Origin: Methylobacterium sp. 17Sr1-1
Lineage (GTDB): Bacteria; Pseudomonadota; Alphaproteobacteria; Rhizobiales; Beijerinckiaceae
DNA length: 64,000 nt
Direction of reading: 5' to 3'
NCBI RefSeq assembly: GCF_003173775.1
Contig: NZ_CP029552.1
Span: 5,911,001-5,975,000 of the forward strand
Positions 1 to 7,586 of this stretch are shown piece after piece; position 1 is the first letter of the stretch, and each line of letters opens with the position of its first letter. The notes under the pieces are model-generated. The model saw only the letters and a list, made by a program, of their open reading frames with translations. It had not been told where the DNA came from and did not search any database. Made by a program: the position numbers and the translations under genes.

Positions 1-633
1 TCGAAGATCGCGCAGCTCGGCTACAGCCCGGCCCTCGACCGGATCACCGACACCACGACCCGGGTCGTCGCGAGCGTACCGATCTACGAGCCCGGCAGCC
101 TGCCGCGGATCGGCGAAGCCTCGGCGCTCGCGCGCCAGCGCGGCTACGAGGCGCAGGACAAGGAACTGGCGACGCTCACCGCGGCCCGCATCGCATTCGC
201 GCGGCGCCAGGCTACCGCCGAGCAATACGCCCAGCTGACGGCGCGGATCCGCGAACTGCGCGAGACGATGCGCGGCTTCGGCATCGAGCGGGCGGCGGGC
301 TTCCGCACCGTCCTCGACGAACTGAACATCCGCGGCGAGCTCGCCAATGCCGAGGTGGCGGCGGAAATCGTGCTGAACGAGCGCGACGGGCAGGCGCTCC
401 AGCTCGCCGCCGCGGCGGCGCTCCTCGACGCCGCGCCGGGTGGGTCGCCGGCGCGGCGGTTCGAGTCGGTCGCCCCGCCGCCGCCGCCGGCCCTGCGCCG
501 CTCGCTCGCGGCGGCGCCTGTCGAGGCTGTGCCGGTCCTGCGCGGGAGCGGCGCAGGGCCGGCGGCGGTGGGGGCGAGGGCGCTGCCAGCGCCGGTGCTG
601 CGGGTGTCGCGGGCGGAAGCCGGTTCCCGGTAG
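1..633 (+). CDS. TolC-family outer membrane efflux protein, C-terminal part (5' end outside window)
   Basis: The reading frame is open from base 1 to the TAG at 631-633, giving about 210 residues of a C-terminal half. It contains the TolC-like stretch ASVPIYEPGS followed by long Ala/Arg/Glu-rich helical heptads, the pattern of the second half of outer-membrane factors (strand S3/S4 entry, then coiled helices). The last 60 residues are a Pro/Ala-rich tail that probably lies in the periplasm. Such proteins form the trimeric outer-membrane exit duct of type I secretion. It converges on the exporter operon at 1118-5903, which carries the matching inner-membrane and adaptor parts, so it is probably the duct for that system. 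Family assignment is from sequence pattern only. Confidence 0.72.
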   Translation, partial: SKIAQLGYSPALDRITDTTTRVVASVPIYEPGSLPRIGEASALARQRGYEAQDKELATLTAARIAFARRQATAEQYAQLTARIRELRETMRGFGIERAAGFRTVLDELNIRGELANAEVAAEIVLNERDGQALQLAAAAALLDAAPGGSPARRFESVAPPPPPALRRSLAAAPVEAVPVLRGSGAGPAAVGARALPAPVLRVSRAEAGSR

Positions 634-752
634 AGTGCCGGGTCTCGGCGCGGGGGCCCTGGGTCGAGCTGACGGATGATCTCGAGCCGCACGCGGTACG
701 GCAGTGGTGGGCGATCGTCTCGAATGAGCGATGATTCAGTTTTCACCCCGCG

Positions 753-921
753 CCCTTTCCCGGACGACTGAAGCGATAGCGGAAGGAGATCCGGGATCCA
801 GCAGGAAACTTCGCGAAGCGTCCGTCTGTCTGCAACGGTGCAGTCAAGGAGCCGCTTCGCGGCACTTCTCTCCTGGATCCCGGATCTCCTTCCGCTGACG
901 CTTCAGTCGTCCGGGAAAGGG
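753..921. repeat. long inverted repeat (about 68-bp arms, about 32-bp loop)
   Basis: The left arm (753-820) starting CCCTTTCCCGGACGACTGAA is matched in reverse complement by the right arm (853-921) with only a few mismatches. As RNA it would fold into a very long stem. It lies between convergent genes and may act as a bidirectional transcription barrier or be a mobile palindromic element. No open frame or transposase is associated. Confidence 0.8.
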
Positions 922-999
922 GAGCCCTATGACAAACGTCCTCTTGCAAGCTCCGACCTGGATCATTGTCGGATGCCGTGCTCCAGCTGGATCGACACC

Positions 1000-1056
1000 C
1001 TCCGGCTCATGCTGGGTTCCGCTTGGAGGCCCCGGAATGACGCGGAGGGTGCCAGG
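1000..1056. repeat. dispersed palindromic extragenic repeat, GGCCCCGGAATGAC family
   Basis: It contains GGTTCCGCTTGGAGGCCCCGGAATGACGC-type sequence ending in GGGTGCCA. Related copies occur at 6390-6426 and, as an inverted pair, at 43571-43720 in this window. All copies are intergenic. Confidence 0.65.
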
Positions 1057-1117
1057 TCCGTTTGGGGGAAGCGTCTTCTCGATCCGCCGCTCACCTCGCA
1101 CCGAGGCACGCCGCCCC

Positions 1118-3271
1118 TCACGCCGCCTCCGGCACCGGCGCTCCGGGCTTCTCCGGCGGGCGCGGATCCTCCGTCAGCCGCCCGTTCTCGATCCGGAAGA
1201 CCCGGTCGACCTGATCGAGCAGGCGCTCGGAGTGGGTGATGAACACCTTGGCGGCCTTCACGCCCTTCAGGCTCTCGACGAGGGCGACCTCCGTCGCCGG
1301 GTCGAGATTCGCCGTCACCTCGTCGAGGAGCATCAGCCGCGGCCGGCGGCAGATCGCGCGGGCGAGCAGCAGGCGGCGGCGCTGGCCGGTGGAGAGCACG
1401 CTGCCCTCCTCCGAGACGTGGGTGGCGTAGCCCTGGGGCAGCCGCTCGATCTCCTCGCGCAAGCCGACCCGGACCAGGGCCGCCTCCATCTCGGCGTGGG
1501 ACACGGCGGGATCGAACAGCGACAGGTTGTCGGCCACGGTGCCGGCGAAGAGCCCGTCATCGGCGAAGACGACCCCGAGATTGGCCCGGTACTCGCGCTT
1601 GCCGAACTGGCTCAACGGCGCGCCGTCGACCATGACCGAGCCGGCGGCGGGCTCGGTGAGGCTGGCGAGGATCCGCATCAGCGACGACTTGCCCGAGCCC
1701 GAGGCGCCGACGATCGCGATCGTCTCGCAGCGGCCGACATCGATGGTGAGGGAGGCCCCCGTCAGGATCGGCTCGTCGCCGCGGCCGAACCGGATCGTGA
1801 CGTTGTCGACCCGCACCTCCTTGCGGATCGACCGGTGGACCATCGCCTCGTGCAGGCCCTCCTCCGGCGCCTGGCCGATCACGTCGTCGAGGCGGGCGAC
1901 GTGGACCTTGAGGGCGGCGAGCTGGAGCAGGCTCGAGGTCAGGTGGTTGACCCGGTCGAAGAAGTCGGTGCGCAGGGCGATGAAGGCGTAGAGCGTGCCG
2001 ATCGTCAGCGTGTTCTTGATGACGCCGGTGATACCGAGATAGAGCGTCGCCACGGTGCTCACCGCGATGACGACGTGCATCAGGAACTCGGCGTCGAGCC
2101 CGGCCTTCTTCGCCCGGAAGTCGAGATTGGCGAAGCGCGCGAAGCTCTCGAACCAGTTCATGGCGAAGAGCTCGGTGCTGTTGTGGGCCTTCAGGCTGCC
2201 GATGCGCTGCAACCCGTCGATCAGGCTCGCCTGCTCCTGCGAGCGCGCCTCGAGCGAGCCGGCGGTGGCGCGGTCCAGCGTCGGGAAGGTGACGAAGCGC
2301 ATCGCCAGCACCGCGGCCAGCGTCGCCAGCGTGATCGACGCCATGACGGGCGAGTAATAGACCATCAGCCCGACGAGCAGGAACGACGTGCCGATATCGG
2401 CGAACGACGTCACCAGGCCTCCGACCATGAAGGTGCGGATCGTGTCGATCGACTGGATCCGGGTCACGAAGTCGCCCGGATGGCGCAATTCGAAGTAGCT
2501 CAGCGGCAGGCGCAGCGCGTGGCCGACGACGTTGCGGGTGAACTGGAGCTGGAGCAGCGTCGAGGCGCGCAAGGCGATGTAGCCGCGCAGCCACTGCCCG
2601 AACGCCTCGAACAGCATCATCAGGACCAGGCCGGCGGCCAGCATCTGCATCAGGTCGAGGTCGACCTGCGGGATCACCACGTCCAGCGCGATCTGGAGCA
2701 GCACCGGGGTGGTGAGGCCGAGGAGCGAGATCGCCACCGAGACCAGCGTGATCTGCCACACCGTGCCGCTCAAGCCCCGGGCGCTGCGCAGGATGTCGAA
2801 CAGCTTGAGCCGGTCGCCGACCTTGATCGCCCGAAAGTCCATCCGTGGCGCGAATTCGAGCACGACGCCGCCGAACAGCCGCTCCATGTCGGCGCGCTCG
2901 TAGACCCGCAGGCCGAATTCCGGATCCTGGACGTGGTACCGGCCGCGGGCGATCTTCTCCAGCACCACGAAGTGGTTGCCGCGCCAGTGCAGGATCGCCG
3001 GCAGGGCCACCTGATCCAGCTCGGTCACCCCGTCGAGGGCGTAGCCGCTGGCGTCGAGATCGAGGCTGTCGGCGACCTGCACGATGCTCGCGAGCGTCAT
3101 GCCGTTGCGCGACAGCGGAAACAGCGCCCGCAGATAGGCGAGGTCGATGTCGTGGCGGTGGTAATTCGCCACCATCGCCAGCGCCGCGAGCCCGCACTCG
3201 TTGGCCTCGTTCTGGAGGATCGAGCGCACCCGCCGCTTGCGCGTGAGCGCGCGCCTGAGCCAGTCGGTCAT
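1118..3271 (-). CDS. C39 peptidase-containing ABC exporter (bacteriocin/microcin processing and export)
   Basis: 717 residues in the CvaB/LagD/RaxB arrangement. An N-terminal C39 cysteine protease (about 15-140) has Cys26 in NEANECGLAAL, His100 in RGNHFVVL and Asp116 in QDPEFG, so the catalytic triad is complete. A six-helix membrane domain (about 160-440) follows, then an ATPase with Walker A GASGSGKSS, signature LSTGQ, Walker B LMLLDE and switch His in FITHS. The family cuts double-glycine leaders from small peptides and pumps the mature peptide out through HlyD and TolC partners. It lies 4 nt downstream of the HlyD-type gene and is the last gene of the operon whose first two genes encode GG-leader peptides, which are the obvious substrates. 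Confidence 0.93.
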   Translation of the reverse strand: MTDWLRRALTRKRRVRSILQNEANECGLAALAMVANYHRHDIDLAYLRALFPLSRNGMTLASIVQVADSLDLDASGYALDGVTELDQVALPAILHWRGNHFVVLEKIARGRYHVQDPEFGLRVYERADMERLFGGVVLEFAPRMDFRAIKVGDRLKLFDILRSARGLSGTVWQITLVSVAISLLGLTTPVLLQIALDVVIPQVDLDLMQMLAAGLVLMMLFEAFGQWLRGYIALRASTLLQLQFTRNVVGHALRLPLSYFELRHPGDFVTRIQSIDTIRTFMVGGLVTSFADIGTSFLLVGLMVYYSPVMASITLATLAAVLAMRFVTFPTLDRATAGSLEARSQEQASLIDGLQRIGSLKAHNSTELFAMNWFESFARFANLDFRAKKAGLDAEFLMHVVIAVSTVATLYLGITGVIKNTLTIGTLYAFIALRTDFFDRVNHLTSSLLQLAALKVHVARLDDVIGQAPEEGLHEAMVHRSIRKEVRVDNVTIRFGRGDEPILTGASLTIDVGRCETIAIVGASGSGKSSLMRILASLTEPAAGSVMVDGAPLSQFGKREYRANLGVVFADDGLFAGTVADNLSLFDPAVSHAEMEAALVRVGLREEIERLPQGYATHVSEEGSVLSTGQRRRLLLARAICRRPRLMLLDEVTANLDPATEVALVESLKGVKAAKVFITHSERLLDQVDRVFRIENGRLTEDPRPPEKPGAPVPEAA

Positions 3272-3275
3272 CGGA

Positions 3276-4553
3276 TCATCCTCTTCCGCGCATCGCCCGG
3301 ATCGGATCGAGCATCCAGTCGATCAACCGCCGCCGCTCGACCACGATGTCCGCCGAGAGGGTCGAGCCGATGCGGATCGGCTCGTCGGTGCCGTAGGCGC
3401 GCATGGTGCGCGAGTCGGGCCGCACCTCGACCCGGTAGACGGATTGGCGCGCGGCGGCCGCCGCCGCATCGCCCCCGCCCTCCTCGGCGGACGCCAGCAT
3501 CGGGTTGCGCAACGGGGTGCCGGAGATCACCGTGATCGTGCCCTTGGCAATGCCGAAGGTCTTGAACGGGAAGGCGTCGTATTTCAGCACCACCTCCTGG
3601 CCGACCTTGGCCAGCCCGATCGCGCGGGCCGGCACTTCGAGCACGACCAGCGGATCGGCCCGCGTGTCGCCGAGGATCGCCACCACCTGGTCGGCGGTGA
3701 CCGAATCGCCGGGCTGGACGTAGAGGCCGGCGACCTCGCCGTCGGTGGGGGCGACCACGTCGATGCGGGACTGGGCGCCGAGCGCGGTGATCTGCGCCTC
3801 GATCGCGCTCAATTCGTTGCGGGTGGCGGCGAGCTGGGCCGCCTTCTCGGTGTCGCCGGTGCGTTGCGCCCGCAGGCGCTCGGAGGTGCTCTGGCGCAAT
3901 TCGGCCCGGCGGGCGCGCAGTTCGGCGATCTGGCGGGCGTAGTCGAGGGCGGCGCGGCGCTGGCCGTTGAGGGTCTCGCGGGTGGCGTAGCCTTGGCGGA
4001 GATAGGCCTCGACGCGGGCGACCATCTCCTCCTGCTGGGCGAGACCCTCCTTGAGGGTGCGCTCCTGGTCGTCGAGGGCGCGCAGGACCGCCGCGACGTT
4101 GCGCTCGGTGTCGTCCCGGTCGCCGCGGGTCGAGTCGAGATAGGCCGAGAGGCGCGCCTGCTCGGCGGACAGGCTGGTGCGCCGCTCCTGCAGGCTGCGC
4201 AGGGTCGCCCCGACGGTCGAGACGCCGCCCGTCGTCTGCTCGCGCAGCTGCACCTGCATCAGGCGCTGGCCGCGGGCGACGGTGTCACCCTGCTTGACGG
4301 CGATCTCCCGGACGATGCCGGCGGCCTGGGCGTCGAGGCGGGTGAGGCCCGAGGCGGCCGAGACGTAGCCGCGCACCGCTTCGGACCGGGCGAGGCGGCC
4401 GAGGAAGAGGCTCGCGACGATGACGACGATGATGGCGCCGAAGAACCACGCCATCCAGACGCTGCCGCGGTCGTGCTGGAGGTGGACGCTGCCGGTGAGC
4501 CGCCGGCGCTGGAAACTGGCCTCCGCGGGAGGAGGCGCCGCGGGTTCGCTCAT
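3276..4553 (-). CDS. HlyD-family periplasmic adaptor of a peptide exporter
   Basis: 425 residues. One N-terminal membrane anchor (about 33-52, WMAWFFGAIIVVIVASLFLG) is followed by a lipoyl/barrel-sandwich half (about 65-100), a long coiled-coil hairpin rich in Arg/Glu/Gln (about 110-265), and the returning barrel (DVVAPTDGEVAGLYVQPGD). This is the colicin V secretion (CvaA-like) layout. It would bridge the C39 exporter and a TolC channel. It lies between the acyltransferase gene (21 nt) and the exporter gene (4 nt) on the same strand, consistent with one transcript. Confidence 0.92.
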   Translation of the reverse strand: MSEPAAPPPAEASFQRRRLTGSVHLQHDRGSVWMAWFFGAIIVVIVASLFLGRLARSEAVRGYVSAASGLTRLDAQAAGIVREIAVKQGDTVARGQRLMQVQLREQTTGGVSTVGATLRSLQERRTSLSAEQARLSAYLDSTRGDRDDTERNVAAVLRALDDQERTLKEGLAQQEEMVARVEAYLRQGYATRETLNGQRRAALDYARQIAELRARRAELRQSTSERLRAQRTGDTEKAAQLAATRNELSAIEAQITALGAQSRIDVVAPTDGEVAGLYVQPGDSVTADQVVAILGDTRADPLVVLEVPARAIGLAKVGQEVVLKYDAFPFKTFGIAKGTITVISGTPLRNPMLASAEEGGGDAAAAAARQSVYRVEVRPDSRTMRAYGTDEPIRIGSTLSADIVVERRRLIDWMLDPIRAMRGRG

Positions 4554-4574
4554 CGACCGTCCGCTCGCTGGACC

Positions 4575-5519
4575 TCACGCCACGAGGTCGCGCGGCGCCT
4601 CCCCGCCTGCCGGAGAGTTGTCCTGCACCGTCGCAGAGGAGGGTAAATATTCGGCGAGCAGCGGCCAGAGATGCCACTGCTCCGGTCGGGCCGCAATGGC
4701 GGCCTGGATGTGCCGGCGCATGATGGCGGCGACGTGCGCCCGCTCCTCGGACGCGGTCCCGCGCACCTCGAAGGGCCGGCCGAGGCCGATCGTGTCGCCG
4801 TGGTCGTCCATGGTGGTGGCGACCGGCACCACGGTCGCGCCGGTGAGCCGCGCCAGGGTGTCGGTGCCGAAGGCGAACCGGAAGGGCATCCCGAACATCG
4901 GCATCTCGGCCGGCGCCCCGTAGGACGGGTCGAGGTCGCAGAACACCACGATCACCGCACCCTTCTGGGCGAAGCGCACCGCGGACAGGAAATCGGCCCG
5001 CTGGCTGACATTGAGGAAGCGCACGTCGACGTCGACCTCGCGCAGGCGCTCGATCACCTCCGTCTCCATCGCCATGTCGTCGCGCTGGCGCAGGACCAGC
5101 ATCGGCCGGCCGGGGAAGTAGCGGGTCATCAGGGCGGCGAGGCCGAGCACGTAGGCGCCCATGTGGAGCGGCGCCAGGATCACCGGCCGGCCGGTGGCGG
5201 CGATGCGCTCCATCACCGCCGGATCGGCGACCCGCACCCGCGCGATGTCGCGCTGGATCGCCGCGATCGGGCGCCTGTGCAGGGCGCACCACTCGATCTC
5301 GGAGGCTACGTCGTGGTGGGCGGCCTCGCGCGACAGGCGCAGGGCCTCGCGGCGCGGCAGCCGCAGCACGCTCTCGAAGGTCGCCGCGAAGCCGTCGCCC
5401 TTGTCCCCGGTCAGGAGGCGGCGGCCCGTGACGAGGGCGCGCAGGGCGCGCCGTCGCCAGGTGAGCGGCAGGCTCGCCAGCCGCGCGGTGGTCCAGGGGA
5501 TGTGCGGGGCCGTCCTCAT
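4575..5519 (-). CDS. LpxL/HtrB-like lysophospholipid acyltransferase superfamily protein in peptide-export operon
   Basis: 314 residues. The order of motifs matches lipid A late acyltransferases: RPVILAPLHMGAY (His119 in the place of the HX4D/E motif), RFLNVSQRADF, CDLDPSYGAP and MFGMPFRFAFGTDTLARLTGATVVPV. The acidic residue expected five positions after His119 is Val124, so the canonical HX4(D/E) is incomplete, and there is no clear N-terminal membrane anchor. The gene follows the two GG-leader peptide genes by 53 nt and has a GAGG ribosome site. It may acylate the peptide, modify the producer's envelope for immunity, or be a lipid enzyme carried along; the sequence cannot decide. Superfamily membership is fairly sure, substrate unknown. 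Confidence 0.7.
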   Translation of the reverse strand: MRTAPHIPWTTARLASLPLTWRRRALRALVTGRRLLTGDKGDGFAATFESVLRLPRREALRLSREAAHHDVASEIEWCALHRRPIAAIQRDIARVRVADPAVMERIAATGRPVILAPLHMGAYVLGLAALMTRYFPGRPMLVLRQRDDMAMETEVIERLREVDVDVRFLNVSQRADFLSAVRFAQKGAVIVVFCDLDPSYGAPAEMPMFGMPFRFAFGTDTLARLTGATVVPVATTMDDHGDTIGLGRPFEVRGTASEERAHVAAIMRRHIQAAIAARPEQWHLWPLLAEYLPSSATVQDNSPAGGEAPRDLVA

Positions 5520-5572
5520 CAGACCTCAATCCCTCTCAAGCAAGTGCCCCGCACGGGTCCGCGGTCGGCGGC

Positions 5573-5710
5573 TCAGCAGTGCTTCTTGGACTTGCTGCTG
5601 CCGCAGGACGGAGCCGGCGGGGGGCAGGCGGGGGCCGGGGGCGGGCAGACCGGGGCGCAGATGGTGCCGCCGGCGACGGTGCCGAGAGTCTTCAGGTCGA
5701 GCTTCTTCAC
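5573..5710 (-). CDS. double-glycine leader Cys/Pro-rich peptide, copy B (45 aa)
   Basis: GTG start (5708-5710) with GGAGAG 6 nt upstream; TGA stop at 5573-5575. The leader VKKLDLKTLGTVAGG has hydrophobic residues at -12, -10, -7 and -4 before Gly-Gly, the pattern read by C39 peptidases. The predicted 30-residue core begins TICAPVC, continues with two heptads CPPPAPA and CPPPAPS, then CGSSKSKKHC. It has five Cys, nine Pro and a basic C-terminus ending in Cys. The first 99 nt from the stop-codon end, covering the whole core, are identical to copy A at 5766. It is below usual gene-finding length, but the duplication, ribosome site, leader and exporter context support it strongly. Function unknown: microcin, metal-binding peptide or signal are all possible. 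Confidence 0.88.
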   Translation of the reverse strand: MKKLDLKTLGTVAGGTICAPVCPPPAPACPPPAPSCGSSKSKKHC

Positions 5711-5765
5711 GATGGTCTCTCCTGTCTGTCTTTGGATGGTTGAAGTCGGGCTGACGCGGGAGCGA

Positions 5766-5903
5766 TCAGCAGTGCTTCTTGGACTTGCTGCTGCCGCAGG
5801 ACGGAGCCGGCGGGGGGCAGGCGGGGGCCGGGGGCGGGCAGACCGGGGCGCAGATGGTGCCGCCAGCGATGGTGCCGAGAGTCTTCAGGTCGAGAGTCTT
5901 CAT
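5766..5903 (-). CDS. double-glycine leader Cys/Pro-rich peptide, copy A (45 aa)
   Basis: ATG start at 5901-5903 with GAGGA upstream; TGA at 5766-5768. The peptide MKTLDLKTLGTIAGG plus core is identical to copy B except at three leader positions (Thr3/Lys3, Ile13/Val13 and the start codon). The frame stays open upstream to 5999, but the longer form would bury the leader and lacks a ribosome site, so the short start is used. It is the first gene of the operon, 55 nt upstream of copy B. Cleavage after Gly15 by the C39 exporter at 1118-3271 is predicted. The five Cys (18, 22, 29, 36, 45) could form disulfides, bind metal or be modified. Confidence 0.88.
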   Translation of the reverse strand: MKTLDLKTLGTIAGGTICAPVCPPPAPACPPPAPSCGSSKSKKHC

Positions 5904-6533
5904 CGGGGCTGTCCTCAAGTCCGGGGCTGGTTTCTTGCCCCGTCCGCAGTCTTGAGATGCCAGATGTTTCAAAACGTGTCGAGACGTGCAGGCGAACACT
6001 TGACGGTTCGTTAACTAAGGCGCTTCCGGAAAGCGGATCGCCGACAAAGACTTACGCCGGGGCTGTCGACATTGCGTAGGTAGTTTCGTTGGGGAAGGCC
6101 TGTGCATGACGGGCCGGCGAAGGCCCTGTAACCACTGCGGTAGGACGGCATGATTGCTTGATGACACTCCCGGAGAGTGTCTTGACCGGGAGATGCGGTG
6201 TCGGGGAACGATCCTGCTCTCGGCGCCGATTCCAGCGATGCCGGACGGTGACTGCGATCTTCGCCAGGATGCCGACTGGAGCGCTTCAAGGACCGCGGAC
6301 GGAGCAACCCAGTCCACTCTGCCTCGAAGATGAGGGAAGTTGGATTCGTCCCGTTCGAGGTGTGGCGTCAGTCGAGATTCTACTCTCGCGTCATCCCGGG
6401 TTCCGCTGTCGCGGCCCCGGGATGACGATGGAGGATGGGGGCTCGGCCGGTGACCTCGAACAGGCTCCGAGGCGCGAGCGACGGATCCTCGAACGTCCGG
6501 ACCCGCTGCGCGGCGATGTCCCGCGCGGACGCG
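5904..6533. other. intergenic region upstream of the peptide operon
   Basis: About 630 bp with lower GC than its surroundings between 5930 and 6200. It must hold the promoter of the minus-strand peptide operon and the 3' end of the ornithine cyclodeaminase transcript. I see a small hairpin GACACTC-CCGGA-GAGTGTC near 6163-6181 and a dispersed repeat at 6390-6426. Open frames here resemble no family I know. No promoter element could be assigned with confidence. Confidence 0.5.
6390..6426. repeat. short palindromic extragenic repeat, CCGGGATGAC family
   Basis: GTCATCCCGG at 6390-6399 is matched by CCGGGATGAC at 6417-6426 with TTCCGCTGTCGCGGCC-type sequence between. Related to the copies near 1000-1056 and 43571-43720. 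Confidence 0.65.
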
Positions 6534-7586
6534 TCAGGCGACGAGGCGCGGCGGCTCCGCCCGCAGCAGCATGCCGAAGAGGTCGCGCGGATCGTCCGGA
6601 TCGGCCAGGAGGTCGAGGTTCTCGTAGTAGGGGTGCGCGGCCAGGAGGTCTCGCACGGTGCGAAGCGCGGAAAAGTCCTCGATCGCGAAGCCGACGGAGT
6701 CGAACACCGTGACCTCGCGGGCATCGCGGCGGCCGGGCGCGAGGCCGGCGAGGACCTGCCACAGCTCGGTCACCGGATGGTCCGGCGCCAGCTGCTGGAT
6801 CTCGCCCTCGATGCGGGTCTGCGGCTCGTACTCGACGAAGAGGGCGGCGCGGCGCAGGATGGCTGGCGCCAGCTCGGTCTTGCCCGGGCAGTCGCCGCCG
6901 ACGGCGTTGATGTGCACCCCCTCCCCGACCAGGTTGTCGCCGAGGATCACGGCGTTGCGCTTGTCCGCCGTCACGGTGGTGACGATGTCGGCCCCGCGCA
7001 CCGCCTCGGCGGTGCTGGCGCAGGCCGTGAGGTCGAAGCCGAAGCGCGCGAGGTTCCGCAGGCACTTGGCGGTCGCCGCCGGGTCGATGTCGTGGAGGCG
7101 CAAACGGTCGATCCCGAGGAGCGCCCGGAAGGCCAGGGCCTGGAACTCGGCCTGGGCGCCGTTGCCGATCAGCGCCAGGGTGCGCGCATCCGGCCGCGCG
7201 AGGGCTTGCGCCGCCAGCGCCGAGGTGGCGGCGGTGCGGAGCGCCGTCAGCAGGGTCATCTCGGTGATCAGCACCGGATAGCCGTTGCCGACATCGGCCA
7301 GCACCCCGAAGGCGGTGACGGTCTGGCGCCCGCCGGCGGCGTTCTTCGGGTGGCCGTTGACGTATTTGAAGCCGTAGGTGTGGCCGTCGCTCGTCGGCAT
7401 CAGCTCGATGACGCCGTCAGGGCTGTGGGCGGCGATCCGGGGCGTCTTGTGGAAGGCGTCCCAACGGGAAAAATCCTCCGCGATGGCGGCGGCGAGGCGG
7501 GCGAGCAGCGCCTCGATCCCGACCGCGTGGACGAGGCGCATCATGTTGTCGACACTGACGAAGGGGACGACGTTGAGGGCCGGCAT
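6534..7586 (-). CDS. ornithine cyclodeaminase
   Basis: 350 residues, normal for the family, which deaminates and cyclises L-ornithine to L-proline with tightly bound NAD. Visible marks are the substrate region ELMPTSDGHTYGFKYVNGHP, the NAD-binding ALIGNGAQAEFQ (about 190) and INAVGGDCPGKTEL with the catalytic Asp region. The ATG at 7584-7586 directly abuts the arginase TAG stop (no gap), so the two are translated as a unit: arginine to ornithine plus urea, then ornithine to proline and ammonia. A related mu-crystallin fold enzyme is possible, but the neighbour makes ornithine the likely substrate. Confidence 0.92.
   Translation of the reverse strand: MPALNVVPFVSVDNMMRLVHAVGIEALLARLAAAIAEDFSRWDAFHKTPRIAAHSPDGVIELMPTSDGHTYGFKYVNGHPKNAAGGRQTVTAFGVLADVGNGYPVLITEMTLLTALRTAATSALAAQALARPDARTLALIGNGAQAEFQALAFRALLGIDRLRLHDIDPAATAKCLRNLARFGFDLTACASTAEAVRGADIVTTVTADKRNAVILGDNLVGEGVHINAVGGDCPGKTELAPAILRRAALFVEYEPQTRIEGEIQQLAPDHPVTELWQVLAGLAPGRRDAREVTVFDSVGFAIEDFSALRTVRDLLAAHPYYENLDLLADPDDPRDLFGMLLRAEPPRLVA

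Larger units (their letters stand above)
634..1117. other. intergenic region between two convergent transcription units, filled with palindromic repeats
   Basis: No credible gene is seen; the open frames here are caused by high GC and by the two repeats listed separately (753-921 and 1000-1056). The tolC-like gene and the exporter operon converge on it, so it probably holds transcript ends. Confidence 0.6.

Noticed and set aside
5766..5999. Longer 77-residue form of peptide copy A
   Set aside because: The extra 32 residues are not matched in copy B, would place the GG leader inside the protein, and lack a ribosome site; the internal ATG at 5903 has one.
6158..6712. Open frames between the peptide operon and ornithine cyclodeaminase
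   Set aside because: They cross a dispersed repeat and the end of the cyclodeaminase gene, and resemble no protein family.
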